DNA of 64,000 nt, taken from positions 4,532,501 to 4,596,500 of the forward strand of contig CM065879.1 in the NCBI GenBank assembly GCA_033439255.1. Reading direction: 5' to 3'. The translations under genes and the position numbers were made by a program. Under the pieces are notes generated by a model that saw nothing but the letters and a program-made list of their open reading frames with translations, had not been told where the DNA came from and did not search any database. The DNA comes from Hericium rajendrae. Taxonomy: Eukaryota > Basidiomycota > Agaricomycetes > Russulales > Hericiaceae. Shown in pieces: positions 37,130 through 51,953 of the stretch (the first letter of the stretch is position 1; every line of letters begins with the position of its first letter).

Positions 37130-38681
37130 ATGTATGCCCCGGGTGTTCCGCCCGATATTGCCTTATAGTGAGTTTTATCGTCGAGGCCGATGCTTTGAAC
37201 TGACGCTTTTTACGACAGCACTGGTCCCCTGGTAAGTTTATAACACTCCCGCCGGTGACAATATGAAGCAATTAGTAACCGTCTGAACTATCGGCCTCAG
37301 GCCCTCGGATTTCTCTTCAATGTTGGGCTGTTCGGTGCTCTGTCGGTGCAAGTCTGTAGGTGCTTTGGCCGTAATCATATCATGCCAATGGTCTGACTTT
37401 TCCAAAAGACATCTATCATCTCTGTTTCGTCAAGGACCAATGGAAGATCCGCGCTGTTGTATATAGCATATACATTTGGGAGCTGCTACAGACGATCCTC
37501 ATCATCCGCGACGCTTATGTGATTCTTGGTTCTGGCTGGGGAGATTTGGCGAAGCCACTAGCTCCTGAATTGATGTGGTTCAGTGTCCCAATCCAAACAG
37601 GATTTGGTACGTACCCCAGTTTCGTTAGAGTCGTGGCTTATACCGATGCTCATACCGAATCTAGTCAGCTTGGCAGTTCAGTCTTTCTTCGCATGGCGTA
37701 TCCTCGTCCTTAGCCGATCCAAGATACTGGTGGTCGCCATTCTTGCTGTTTGTTTTCCACCCTGCATCGACAAATTCCTCATATTTATGATTGCTTTGTA
37801 GATAGCCCTGACCTCTGGGGCCTGTGCGCTCGCGACGGGAATCACTATTCATATCAGCTTAAGCAACGACTCTGAGGTACATGAGACCACGTTTGTCACA
37901 ACGACCGTAAGAAATAAGCGTTGCTGCTACGCTATTCAGCTAACTTTTATTGTTTCTTTGGAAAAGATATGGCTGGCAGCAAGTGCAGCCTGCGACATCA
38001 TGATATGCGTCTGCATGTGCTGGTTTGTAAGTCTGCACAATTTATCTATTGAAAAGGCGATAGACCGACAAAATGTCAGTTGGGAACCGCCCGCAAACGA
38101 ACGACATATCAAAATACGAGCAGCACCCTGACACGTCTCATAAACCTCACCATAGGCACGGGTGTTTTGACCGGTAAGTCTCCGTATCGAAAGCGCGATT
38201 TGAGCTCACACCATCATCATAGCTTGCATCTCTGCCGTGGACCTCGCGCTCTTCATCAGATTCGAGGAAAACAATCTTCACATAGCCCCTGCTCTCGTCC
38301 TCGGGAAACTGTATTCGAACTCGCTCATGGTGCTCCTCAACAATCGTCTCCGAACACACCCTGCAAACGTGAGTAGTATTCGGTGGGACGAACAAAGCCC
38401 CGAGCAATATTCGGGCGGAGATGTGGTCCTCGATAGACGCCGTTTGACTGCTGGGATACGACGTATGGACCAGAATGGACTTGTCAACGCTGAACCTCGG
38501 GGCATGACGGTGCGGGTGGACGTGCAGACAGAGGATCACCCCGAGCTCGAGCTGGATAACATGGCCGTGAGTTGATTCCACATCGAAATATCCGACGAGT
38601 TACTAACTGCCCTTTTAGAAGCAGGCGTCCTCCACGGATATGATAGAACCTGATATTGATTCGAAGACCCGGAACATGTAG
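37130..38681 (+). CDS. DUF6534-type multi-pass membrane protein 2
   Basis: Start MYAPGVPPDIALYTGPL (the Tyr codon is split by an intron) joins ALGFLFNVGLFGALSVQV, the typical DUF6534 opening with PPDxAxxTGPL. Next come YHLCFVKDQWKIRAVVYSIY, WELLQTILIIRDAYVILGSG, LVSLAVQSFFAWRILVLSRS, KILVVAILAVCFPP, WLAASAACDIMICVCMCWFL, TARKRTTYQNTSSTLTRLIN and LTIGTGVLTACISAVDLALF, then LHIAPALVLGKLYSNSLMVL with LNNRLR. The family's SRTG position reads ARKRTTY. The cytosolic tail is acidic and ends DSKTRNM after a last intron, at a TAG at 38679-38681. The frame is clean across all introns checked. Topology is about seven spans; function unknown. Confidence 0.82.
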
Positions 38682-39265
38682 TCGATCTTGATGATCCTAT
38701 GGTCGCAGCATCTAGGAAGCGTAAATATGTATACCCAGACTGTTTCCATACTTTCCATGTTTCAGTAGGTCCTTAGCGTCAGACGCAGAGTTGCGTCCGG
38801 TCGTTGTAGTCGGTGGTTTCACCTTTTTGTTTGTTTTGCTCTAGTCACGGCGCTGCTTGCAGCGTGCAGTGACGGTCGCTTTACGACAGTGCGCAGTACC
38901 TGGAAGAAGGGGTCTTATCGTGCCATCCAATCGTGCCATCCATGGTGACGCCCTGCATGCTGCCAGAGCATAGTTCCTTCGTCATGCTTATTTGGACGAT
39001 TGGATTATCCATTTGGATGAAGTTAACAGCGCGCAGTTGAACTCAAAGCTCATCATCCTTTCCATCCTTTCTTCAAGCGCCCGATTGGTCTGCATCAGCC
39101 GTAGCATCATGGTTCTCAATGCACCATCAGAAGCCCCACTGCACCGCCGAAGCACGATCTCCGTTTATCCTCTGTCTTGGCCCTCACTTGTAGTGGGAGT
39201 TCCATCATTACAGACCCACATCAAAGATGGTCGATGATAAGTTCTCAAGCATCAATGAAATACGG
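38682..39265. other. Intergenic stretch before GMC oxidoreductase
   Basis: About 580 bases with no supported gene; an 81-codon frame at 38992-39237 has no recognisable features. It presumably holds the promoter of the GMC gene, whose TATA box is annotated separately. Confidence 0.4.
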
Positions 39266-39272
39266 TATAAAG
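39266..39272 (+). promoter_or_regulatory. TATA box of the GMC oxidoreductase gene
   Basis: A perfect tataaag lies 45 bases upstream of the ATG at 39311, the best core-promoter match in the window. With transcription starting about 30 bases downstream, the 5' leader would be only about 10-20 nt. Confidence 0.55.
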
Positions 39273-39310
39273 ACTAGAGTCGATGGTAGGGGGAAACCTC
39301 ATCCATCATC

Positions 39311-41850
39311 ATGCCTTTGTGTTCTGAAACCGACTTCACTCAGATTACATTTGACTACGTGATCATCGGCGCTGGCACGGCAGGACTCCCTCTCGCTGTT
39401 CGGTACATTTAACAAACCACTATCTTCTTCAACTTCACTAACGTCGATGATAGCCTCAGTGAAGACCCAAACGTAACTGTCGGAGTGCTGGAAGCAGGGG
39501 ATAACCATCTCGACTCTCCGGACATTCAATGTCCAGGTGAGATTCCATTCCATCTACGTATGCTTGCGGTGCACTCATGTATTGAGAAAAAAATAGGCCT
39601 TGTATTGAAGAACGTCGCAAACCCCAAGTACGACTGGACGTTCTTTAGCACCCCTCAGAAGAATGTCAATAATCGAAGCATTATTCAACCACGCGGAAAA
39701 GGCCTTGGCGGATCATCCTTGGTAGGCCTCTCTAGTGCGCATCCATGCCTGTGGAATCATTGATTGAGGACCCGCCATGTAGCTCAATTTCTTGATCAAT
39801 TCGAGACCATCCAAAGCGGATTTTGACGCGCTTTCTGTGCTTGGGAACGAGGGATGGGATTGGGAAACTATCCTTCAGTACACGAAGAAGGTCTGCCGCC
39901 GCGATCCAGCGCTTTCGTTTCGAAATGCTGAACTCATGACTCAAGAGCGAGGCGCTGGTCCCTCTCGTGGATGACGCCCTTGCCCAATCTTATTCTCTGC
40001 CAGACCCCGAATTACACGGAATTGGCGGTACGTGTATCGATTGATTGGCTGGCCGAAGATCTGATGCACCATGCTGATCCCACCTGAACTTCTAACCAGG
40101 ACCTATCAAGAAGACCTATCCGCCCTGGTGCGATCCCTTCCACTTCTCGATAATCAAGTCTCTGGAGGCACTTGGCGTTCCCTGGAACAAAGAACCCGTG
40201 AGTCTTTGACGGACTTCGCACTCATGGAATTCAATCGAAGTTTGATCTCTAGGGAGGTGGAATCAATATAGGCTCAGCCACAGGCCTCGCGAACGTAGAT
40301 CCAGTTAGCGCGACTCGATCCTATGCAGCAAGCGACTATTACGCACCGCATGCCGCCCGCCAGAACCTACACATTCTCACCGGCGCATTGGTATCAAAGA
40401 TTGTCTTTGAAGATGCTGAGGACGGGTTGAAGAAGGCCGTTGGAGTTGACTTCGTGCATCAGGGGAGACCGTTGACGATACGGGGTATTCGGAAAGAAGT
40501 CATTGTCTCGGCAGGTGCGTCGTGCCCTCCGTGAAGCAGTATAGCTCAGTCTGACTTCTTTTTTTCCGTTTCAGGCGCCATGCAGACTCCAGCGGTGTTA
40601 GAGTTGTCTGGCATTGGGAACCCGCAAATCTTGGCGAAGCATGGCGTTCCAAGCTTGATCGATCTTCCCGGCGTAGGGGAGAATTTCCGTGAGTGTTATT
40701 GAAACCGTGATTTGAGAAACATCGAGCTCAAAGTTAACAGAGGATCACGTTCTTACGTTCTGCATCTACGAGGCGAACCCGAAGCTACAGACGTTGGATG
40801 TGCTTGGAGACCCTACTGTGTTGGAAGAACAGATTGAACTTTAGTGCGCTCTTTCATTTCTCTAGTATTCCCCTCTAATCAAGCATATTTATTCCAGTAA
40901 AGAAAAGAAGGGTCTAATGGCAGGTTCGGTTGTCCACACATTTTCCTACATCCCCGCGTCGGCCTTTGTTCCGCCAGAGGATATAAAAAGGTGGCAAGAT
41001 GATAAAGGAGAAGCTGGCCAGGCCGTATCTCCTGGACTGAAGAAGCAGCACGACCTCATCCGGTCCTGGTTCTCCGATTCTCAGGAAACCACTGCCGAGT
41101 GAGTCCTCGTATGACGATACAATCCACTGCGTAAACCTGAATCATGACCGATCTCACAAGAATTATGTTCTTGCCCGGGCATTTTGTCTGTCCAGACCCG
41201 CTGCCGCAGCCCGGAAAACGCTACATGTCGCTCGCCATCAGCGTCACCCATCCATTGTCTCGCGGATCAGTGCACATCACCTCTTCAAATCCATCCGATC
41301 TGCCAGCCATTGACCCCAACTACTTTAGCAACCCTATCGATTTGGAGATCCTCGTCAATGCGGTAAAGTTTGCCGCGCGGATGGTGGAGACGGAGCCGTT
41401 GAAGCAGGACATTCTCGGTCACGTTTTGCCAGCCAGGAACGCGAGCGACGAGGAACTGCGTGAACACGTGAAGAACACTTGCGGGCCTGCGTTCCATCCC
41501 CTCGGGACGGCTGCGATGCTTCCGCGCGAGGACGGAGGCGTCGTCGACTCGAAGCTCAAAGTCTATGGGACTTCGAACCTGAGAGTGGTAAGATTTATTT
41601 CTGTTTGTCTGTGCGGAAATATACGCTAACCACCATGAGCATGTTTAGGTTGACTGTTCAATCCTGCCAATGGTGTGTATGCTGAGACTAAGATAATGGC
41701 CCATATATTGACGCATCGCAGGAAATCTCTTGTCATATTCAATCGACAGCCTACGCTATAGCTGAAAAGGTATGGCCAATCTTACTTTGAGAAAGACATC
41801 CTGACTAAAAAGACCTTCTGCAGGCTGCCGATATTATCAAAGCTGCGTAA
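39311..41850 (+). CDS. GMC-family FAD oxidoreductase
   Basis: Glucose-methanol-choline oxidoreductase (aryl-alcohol oxidase/choline dehydrogenase-like), FAD-linked. The N-terminus MPLCSETDFTQITFDYVIIG joins AGTAGLPLAV, the dinucleotide-binding GxGxxG, followed by VGVLEAGDN (the FAD-ribose Glu). Then YDWTFFSTPQ, QPRGKGLGGSS, GNEGWDWETILQY, HILTGALVSKIVFED, EVIVSAGAMQTPAVLELSGI, IDLPGVGENFQDHV, LSRGSVHITSSNPSDLPAID, and CGPAFHPLGTAAMLPRE with the first active-site His. The C-terminal exons give VDCSILPMEISCHIQSTAYA, containing the second catalytic position as His, and AEKAADIIKAA. No signal peptide is seen, so it may be intracellular. One base is out of register near 39940-39965, between KKVCRRD and LVPLVDDALAQSY. 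The apparent stop after EQIEL is removed by an intron (40844-40899) that rebuilds a Tyr codon. Confidence 0.9.
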
Positions 41851-41878
41851 GTAATCAGTACAAGTTCATCTTTTGAGT

Positions 41879-41917
41879 GCGTGTTGTGTCTTGTGTTGTG
41901 TCTTGTGTCGTGTCGCC
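41879..41917. repeat. GTGT(T/C)-rich microrepeat
   Basis: A short imperfect tandem of tgtgtcttgtgt units directly downstream of the GMC gene stop. In translation it yields a repeating Cys-Val-Leu pattern on the plus strand, which is not a gene. Confidence 0.7.
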
Positions 41918-42549
41918 TTGAGCCAGAGACGAGCTGTACATTGTCCAGATTTTGAGACAGAAATACCAAATATGAGGATGAATTTGATCCGCAATCATCC
42001 TGCACCCTGCTTATTTTATGCTCAGTCGAATAGTCAGAAGGCGCAACCGATGATAGTAGGCCATATGCCGTCGTTGTGCCGTCGCTCGAGGAAAACTAAT
42101 TACAGAGTTGCCATTTTCTCATGGTTCTTCTCGATTCTTTTTCGTAACGGTGGTACGGTGCCAGATTTGCTGAAACAAATCTACTCGGATGTTGTCTGGT
42201 GATATGTTGTGTCGGAGTATTTTTTCTTTGAATCGTGCAGTCCGCAGCTACGTGCCCCGGACATGTTATTACCCGTTTTGGAAGAATATTGTTGGAACCT
42301 GTTTTTACCATCGTAATGACCGTTTTGGGTGCCGTGCATGCTGAAAATCACCTCCATTTTGCTTACGATTAGCCAGGCAAACCGTTATGGAGGATAATCT
42401 AGCCTTTACATGGCATATTCGGCTGGCTGAGCCGCACAGCACCGATTTCTCACGCCACTGGGTTCGTACCATCGTCGACCACTGCGTCTGTCGTTTGCTT
42501 TCAACTTCAAAGCTCTTCACTTTCACCAGGTCTCTTTCTTCCAAACTGC
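41918..42549. other. Intergenic stretch before HAM1-like gene
   Basis: About 630 bases with short open frames only and no recognised motif. It lies between two same-direction genes, so it should contain the terminator of the GMC gene and the promoter of the HAM1-like gene. Confidence 0.4.
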
Positions 42550-45523
42550 ATGCCATCTCCTTTGCGTTGTCTGTCAACCCTGTATTTCAATAGGTGTCGA
42601 CGAGACTGGGGTTGAAGTACCGGGCAGTAACCTGTCCGACCTGTATGTATGCGCTGACCTTTTATCTAGTCTGACATGGGCATTCTTTTTCTTGCTTTAG
42701 ACGTGATCGGCGAAGGACAGCAGAGACAGAGCCCTTGATTTCTCAGGATGAACCCTCCGCATTCTCAGCATTTCCAGTGAACAAAGTAGCCGATGCATTC
42801 GGCGCCTTGAATGCGGGCAAATTGCCAACCCAGGACCAGATCACTGTCGCTGTTCAGCAGCTTTTAAAATCCTCGGTTTTAAGGACAGAGACGTTTTCTG
42901 GATTCAATGAGCATCGCATGGCAACCAACGCATCTTGGTCGCGATTTGTAACGTCAGTCCGCTCTACCATCGAGACCTTTCTACGCCTTGGGATAGAGAA
43001 GAACAGTCAGTTCTTTCGCAAATCTGAAATATCCCGATCTTGATTGACGTATATGCGCCCAGATGATGACAGCACGCAGCATTTATTGCATGAAATCTCT
43101 CGAACAGACCTTGCGAACGACATTGTCCAAACTGACGTTCATGTAGTGCAGGAGAGTTCATCTCGGGCTCTTGATTTCACCGGTAAGCAGGATATTGCTT
43201 CATGCAGATCCGATGTCCAATAAAAACTCGCCCATGAAAGATGCGACGTCGAGTCTTCCAACTGGACAGGAGGTCGTTCAAGATGGCGCAGAGATTCTAA
43301 ACGCCACGAAGGACATCTGCTGGCTTTTTGTCTCGTCCAGCGCCTTTCGTGTTTTGGCTTCTGACGTGCTTCTTACCATGGAGGAACTGGCGGCGTTTCT
43401 CGCGATAGAGGTCCAATCTACCGCGTCACAAGTCGAAGCGTCGGCGAAAGAAGCCGAGTCGATCGTACGTTCAGGCGACATCTCTTTTCAAGCAGTACAA
43501 GACAGTGTGGACCATGCCAAGAACGATCTAGGATCCATTACCGGTGCTAAGAAAGGGCGTTTGGTGGAGCTGAATGTCGAAACTTCAGCGAAACTCCAAG
43601 ATTCAGTCGTTCGACGTGTGCAAGATGTGCGTAGGCAGATGAGTTTCAGGTCCTAAAACTGGAAAATTGACAAATTTTCGTTTCAGGTCGTGCTTTTGGC
43701 CCACAGCGATCCATCTCATCGTCGTGCATTACGAACCATCATTGATCTCGTTCGAAAGCATGCTGAGAAGCTCAAGACGTCAGTTCAGTCTACTGCAGAT
43801 GGCCCAGCAACTGTCGAGATCCAGGCCTCTGTCTATGTGGAACCCCATTTAGCTGAGGCCTTGATATGTCTAAAAGATTTGCTATCGCGATTTGCAGCTG
43901 GACATCCCTTGGAGCCTCTCATCTACTCTTTCCACAAAGTGCTCATCGAAATTATCAACATCCCTGTTCAAGAAGAAGGCAGTGTCCGATCGTACTTGCA
44001 TGCGGTCGGGGTCTGGTTGGATCAAGCACTAAACGAGCGATCGTTCGCTACATCTCCTGAAGGATCTCGCTCGTTGGAACAACTGTGTGACGGAGGACGC
44101 GACCTCTTGGCTACCGAAAAAGACTCGGCGTTGCTTCAGGATGCCAGGACATTCTTTGAAGAGCTTCAGACGTTCATGCGCGCCCTTACCTCAGATAAGG
44201 CCACGAGCGCATTTGTTGCGGCCTTGGATGAACTCGCTGTTAGCCTAGAAGGCCTCGGGATCTCAGTCATCTCCGATGCAGCTGCTATCGCCCGGCAGCG
44301 ACGCACTGAGCTCATGAAGACGGCTCTCGGATGGTTGCTTCCTCGAATCTTCTACCATGTCAAAGCCATTCCCATTCCTCGAATCGAATAAGGACGATTT
44401 GTTCGAGATAGCAATTGGGCCTGCGCTCCTGACACCAGCATCTGCATCTGCGTCGCTGCTTCCAGACCACCTGCGCATCGAGAACCTGAGCGAGATCTCG
44501 ATCACCACCGCAGGTCCGGATCGTCAGCATGGGAGGCCGACGCTGATGTAGACATCGCTAATCGTATGCATATTCACCTTGATGGCATGCGCATGTCTGC
44601 GAGCGGCCTGGGGTATCATTTTCTGCATAAGGGCCTGCTTGGCTACGAGGATCAAGGCCTTCTGAGCCTCGAGGCTGGAGGGTCTGGTGACATTGCGGAG
44701 GGACTCGAGATTGACATTGTCTTGGATATGGTGGCTCCCACAGGGAATGAAGATCATGACACGACCACGGACGACCAGCAAAACACCTTATTTCATGTTC
44801 ATAGCATCCATGTCGACATCCCCGGTCTTCACTTCGCAATTGACAGAAGCAGGCACTGGATTGTCAACAAGTTGCTTGTTCAGCCACTGTCTGGATTTGT
44901 GGCGAGGCAAGTTCTAGGTCGGTTACTCGAAACGCGACTTCGGACCGCTCTCGATGGTCTTGGACAAACTCTCGGACGTATACGTCGCCAAGCGGCGGAA
45001 AATGCTATGCATGATGAACGTTCTTCTCCTTCGTACCAGGATTATTGGAACGCAGCTCTCCAGTCTATCGAGGTCTCAGCAGGCATAGCAGACGCCGAGG
45101 ATGAAGGTCGAGACAGCTCAGAGCCGGAGAGTCAGCCAACGATGATCACTACTACCGACGTATTGCGGAAAGGAATTACACAGGTAACTGTCCAGGAGCC
45201 GGATCTAGAAGCAGGTCCATCTCATACCTCAAGCGAAACTGTTATGGCGATTGGCATCGCGCCGCAGGTTGTACAAGGCGAGACTGGGGCGTATGCTGAG
45301 GCCGAAAACGAGGGACTTCTGCCAACGCTTGGGTCTGCTGTTACATCCATTCGAGGAAGGTCTTGAAAGTGGCGAGAACAAGGCTACGAAGATTGCTGTA
45401 GATGCCGCGAAGAGCGCCGAGAGAGCAAATCTCGAGGTGGTCCGAGCAGAAAAGAGGTGGACTACGCGGCAAGATATGGAGAGGAGACGCAGCGGGTGGA
45501 AGAGCGATGCATTCGACTTGTAA
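42550..45523 (+). CDS. HAM1-like protein, several frame breaks
   Basis: Resembles the fungal HAM1-like family (N-terminal HAM1 domain), large conserved proteins of uncertain, possibly lipid-binding, role. The proposed start MPSPLRCLSTLYFNR joins, through a phase-compatible intron ending at 42702, the exon RDRRRTAETEPLISQDEPSA. This is followed by NKVADAFGALNAGKLPTQDQ, DVVLLAHSDPSHRRALRTII, HPLEPLIYSFHKVL and FHKVLIEIINIPVQEEGSVR, LGWLLPRIFYHVKAIPIPRI, ANRMHIHLDGMRMSASGLGY and DRSRHWIVNKLLVQPL. The C-terminus GWKSDAFDL ends at 45523 and is typical. The frame breaks near 44385-44392 (stop directly after IPRIE) and again near 44515-44530, which restores the first frame. A third break at about 45331-45345 shifts into the C-terminal frame. 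The protein would be about 850-900 residues with these corrected. The start is tentative. Confidence 0.75.
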
Positions 45524-46030
45524 ACAAACGTGCGGGCTGTGCGTGGATGAATATACTGAAGGCTAGAATTCTGGTGTCAAGTTGGGTTGTTTTAAGAGTC
45601 TTGCAGCGCAGTTGAGAACAACTTTGACAATAATTAGACTGCCTGTCTTGATGATTGCGCTAGATTGCTCGGCGACTAATAGAAACAAGGATATGCAACT
45701 CTTCAGGCGGATCGATTGCAACAGCATCCCTTTAGAGTCATCAAGTAAATTCACTTTAACGTTCCTAGTTGACCATCAGTTCTGTGATCTGGGGCATAGT
45801 TCAAATTGGCGAAGACAAACTCGTAGGCCCGACGCCATGGAAATACCGCGCCGCGCCGTATTTGGGAACGCCTGTTATTGATGCTTTAATTTACAGCTAA
45901 GGCTGGAACGACGATTCAGAGCGGGAGTGTGAACAATGCCTTGACTGGAAATCTAACGATACACAACTTCGAATCGAGAAGTACAAAACCAAGAAAACGT
46001 AGCCAAGTAAGATTTGAGAGCATATTACCA
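45524..46030. other. Convergent intergenic region
   Basis: About 500 bases between the ends of the HAM1-like gene and the minus-strand amidase. It contains only short frames and no recognisable feature. Confidence 0.4.
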
Positions 46031-48779
<2,749 letters not shown>

Positions 48780-50877
48780 CTTCAGAAGAGCACTCTCTGG
48801 AGGAATGCTTGAGACTGCTGGGCACGTCCTGAGTCGATAAAGGACGATATCACTTCGCGTCGTATCAAGTCCATTGGTGACTTATCAACCTATGGCACCA
48901 GGCTATATGCGTGCCCATGGGACAAAATACCGCCCTTTGAGAAGATGCATGCTGTCGGAGATATCCCGACATTGGGACGTGCTCGTTGATAAGATGCGCA
49001 TCTGCCCTTATCACAGTAGATATGAAAACGTTGGCTCGGAGGAAGCGCTGACAGCTATGTCAAAGCCTTTGAACCTCATGACAGCTGGCTGAACTTCGAT
49101 AATGTCACTTCACATATGTGCTGGGTTATTGGTATTATCTGTTCTCGTTAAGAATGAACTACCCACAGAAACTGACGCTCCAGGGCAGCTTGACAATATC
49201 ACAAGCAGCAGCGGCTCGTGCCCAAGCCGAAGAGTTATTCTCCCGTTCCGACGGGCCTGTAGAATGCGCGCTTTACCTCCGCGACCGACGTATCACGGTT
49301 CTCCACGGTTCTCCACGGGCCGTTATCTGTCCTTGTGCTCGTCTGACATACATACCATCCGTGCAGATAAACTCGACTGTGACGCACCGATAATTGAGTG
49401 CATACAGTGAGCACTGAGCACATTGCGCGATACGGTCGCATTTCTTGGTCGCCTTCCTCTTGAACGTCGTCATGCAGTGTATGCGGATACAGCGGCCAGA
49501 GGCCACTGATGTCATGTTGGGACTGGAAGCTAGAAGCACTTTGGCGTCGTGGCAGCTCATGGCAGGGCGGCACTATTCCCGTCACGGCGCCGCCGCATCA
49601 CAACACAAGTAAATACGCGCCTCGCGGGCGCTTCCACAGGCTTCGACCGACGACAAGTTACGCTGTCCACCAAGACTGCCGCCTTTTCTGTCATTGGCCA
49701 GGATTGCTGCTCACGATGAAGTTATATCATATGTGGATCTGTTCTGGTCTATATCGGGCCCTCGGATACCCTGAGGAACGACCGAGACATCATTCAACAG
49801 GTTTACAGTGACTATGTTCGAGCCGCGTAGGCTAAGGTAGCCGTGCAGCGTTCAAGGTGAGCATCTTCCTGCCGGTTATCTCCCTGATTTGCTCATCTCG
49901 TCACTGCTATGGTTGTACAGGTAAAATATCTGACAGTAATACTGATGTTGACGATCCCGGATGGACATGTTCACGAGCTGTTGCATGAACCCTGGATAGA
50001 CTCCGATAAACACGGCCAGTCATTGTCCAAGAGCGTGTCGCACAGTCAGTCCGGTCGTAATGAAAACGTGATTGTGCGTATCTCTTTGCTGACAATTGAA
50101 ATCTAATCTGAGCATGGGCTAGATAAGTCCTGGCCTACAGTATGTCTGATGACGGCGGCATCCCTGGATATCTTGCTTCAATGTTTCTTTTAGAAAACTT
50201 TATAGGGTTGTATCATCGATATGAGGGATGTCTTACAGGTTGGCAGATGACGCTGCGTCATAAGATGCGGTTTCTGACGGAGGACCGATGAGCGAGTGGT
50301 ATATCGGCCCAGCTGCAGACTGCTAGGGCTACAGTTTGAGTCTGTCAGAGGCAAGGGTTATACTAGATGGGGACCTGGAGCGTCGCATGACATGGACAAA
50401 GAGCACAGATGCGGGCGAGTAAGATGCCTGCGTTGACGAGTCTAACGACCCGACAAGATTGCAAAAGGTAAAGCGATCGAATGCGGTCTGCACGCCGCCT
50501 TGACTGATTGACTTTCTATCCTTATACAGTCATCTTGCGCGTCTCTGGCACCAGGGCATCCTCGCATCCCACTTCGTGCCGAGGTCCAGCGAGGCGTAGC
50601 CGCGAGCAAAGCTATGATTACGCGGTCAGGTTCTGGCGTTCTGGGTAGGCCATTGCCTTTTTACCAATGACTTTTCTGATTGAATCTTTAGTCGTATTAA
50701 TATTAGCAGCCACACACAATCTCATCCAAGCTCGTTTGCCATATTGGCTTCAGCAAAGGGCTTATTGTCGGCGCGAGAAGAGGTGAGCAGCACATTTCCA
50801 TGCTTGCGTTGAAATTAATTTTGATCATGACCAGAATCCAGATGCACTGCTGCATCTATCCATTTACATCTGACGAC
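48780..50877. other. Long intergenic stretch, no supported gene
   Basis: About 2.1 kb without recognisable coding sequence. Short frames at 48874-49092, 49102-49410, 49235-49585 and 49509-49811 overlap on both strands and show no motif. A small direct duplication (ccacggttct repeated) lies near 49296-49320. A stretch near 50700-50780 reading HPSSFAILASAKGLLSARE might be an upstream piece of the following phospholipase remnant, but this is weak. Confidence 0.4.
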
Positions 50878-51259
50878 CTGCCATTCATGCACTACGTCGT
50901 CTCATCAGAAACCATAAGACTATCATCATTCATACCGCGCTGGCGTTGACCCACAAATCCTCGCACAACACTTATCTCCCGTCGTGCCAGATTCTTCGCG
51001 GCTCCTCCATCCTCTTCTACATCCATGTTCTCTGGCAGCATGCGCGCTGCGTCGAGATGGACATTTGCTTCTCGACCCGCAGCCCGGTCTGCGCCCACGG
51101 CTACAAATGGTCCAAGTCTGTGCCGTTCCGCGAGGCGTGCGAGGCCATTGATGACACCGTGCTTGCCAGGAGCTCGTCAGTGTCGAGTGTCATGCCGATC
51201 TCGAGGGCCAGGCGAACAATGGACACAGCTCCGTCGTGCCGGACGACACCCTTGCGTAA
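50878..51259 (+). pseudogene. PI-specific phospholipase C X-domain fragment
   Basis: A 130-residue stretch of the catalytic X domain of PI-PLC. It reads HALRRLIRNHKTIIIHTALA, LTHKSSHNTYLPSCQI with the first catalytic His, RCVEMDI with the metal-binding Glu and Asp, AHGYKWSKSVPFREACEAI with the second catalytic His, then after a one-base shift ELVSVECHADLEGQ. It then stops at 51257-51259. No N-terminal EF-hand or PH region, Y domain or C2 domain is seen in the flanks. Residues that would bind phosphoinositide survive, but the enzyme is incomplete. I interpret it as a truncated duplicate of a full PI-PLC gene elsewhere. The plus-strand frame at 51378-51632 is not clearly related. Confidence 0.7.
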
Positions 51260-51953
51260 AACGAAGAGCTACGCGCATTGATCATGCTTCTCCCGTCCAC
51301 GGCCGACACCCGCACACTACGCAGCTCGATATATACCCTGCTCGGCGCGTGCAAGCCAGGCCATTGACAACAACGGCGTGCGAGTTACCTTGCTACCACT
51401 TATAACTCCTCGTTTTTCGCCTACACGCCTTGAGTCCTATAGTCGGCCCACTCATCAAGTCGGCTGCAAGCACTTCTCGCTCTTTGTTCGCAGACCCGAC
51501 ACGATTGATATTGGCCAGGCTCAAGGGTCGATGGAAATGCAGGATGAGGCGCTCATGGATGTAAAGCTACATGAGGTCTCAGCGTTGCACAACGACATGA
51601 CGAGAACAAGGGCCTTCTCCGGTCTAAACTGACACGAGACTTGCCGGTCTACATCTTCTTGTCTCTCCACTCGCTCCACTTGATTTCCGCTATCGACGAT
51701 CCACACGATGCATCAGATTTACCATGGAAGCAGTCTGCATACTCCCACACATGATGGACATCAACCGAACTCTATACCTATAGAGACATCTTATGACCTT
51801 TTCGAGCGCTGAGCACGTCGTGCATCATGCATCGGACGCTGCCGAGTGAGTCATTGTTACAGATTGCCGCCAGGACGTTGTCTGGTCCCTTATCCTCATA
51901 CACCATCGACACGGTGACGTGTCGCATGCTCCCTCCCCCATCTCTCTTCCCCT
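51260..51953. other. Intergenic stretch before DUF4470-MYND copy 2
   Basis: About 690 bases. A plus-strand frame at 51378-51632 (84 codons, ending RTRAFSGLN) is not recognised. The remaining sequence probably contains the promoter of the following gene; the last 60 bases are pyrimidine-rich (ctccctcccccatctctcttcccct) just before the ATG, a common fungal promoter feature. Confidence 0.4.

Noticed and set aside
36643-37203. 186-codon plus-strand open frame
   Set aside because: No motif, signal peptide or family match; its end overlaps the first exon of DUF6534 protein 2 in a different frame.
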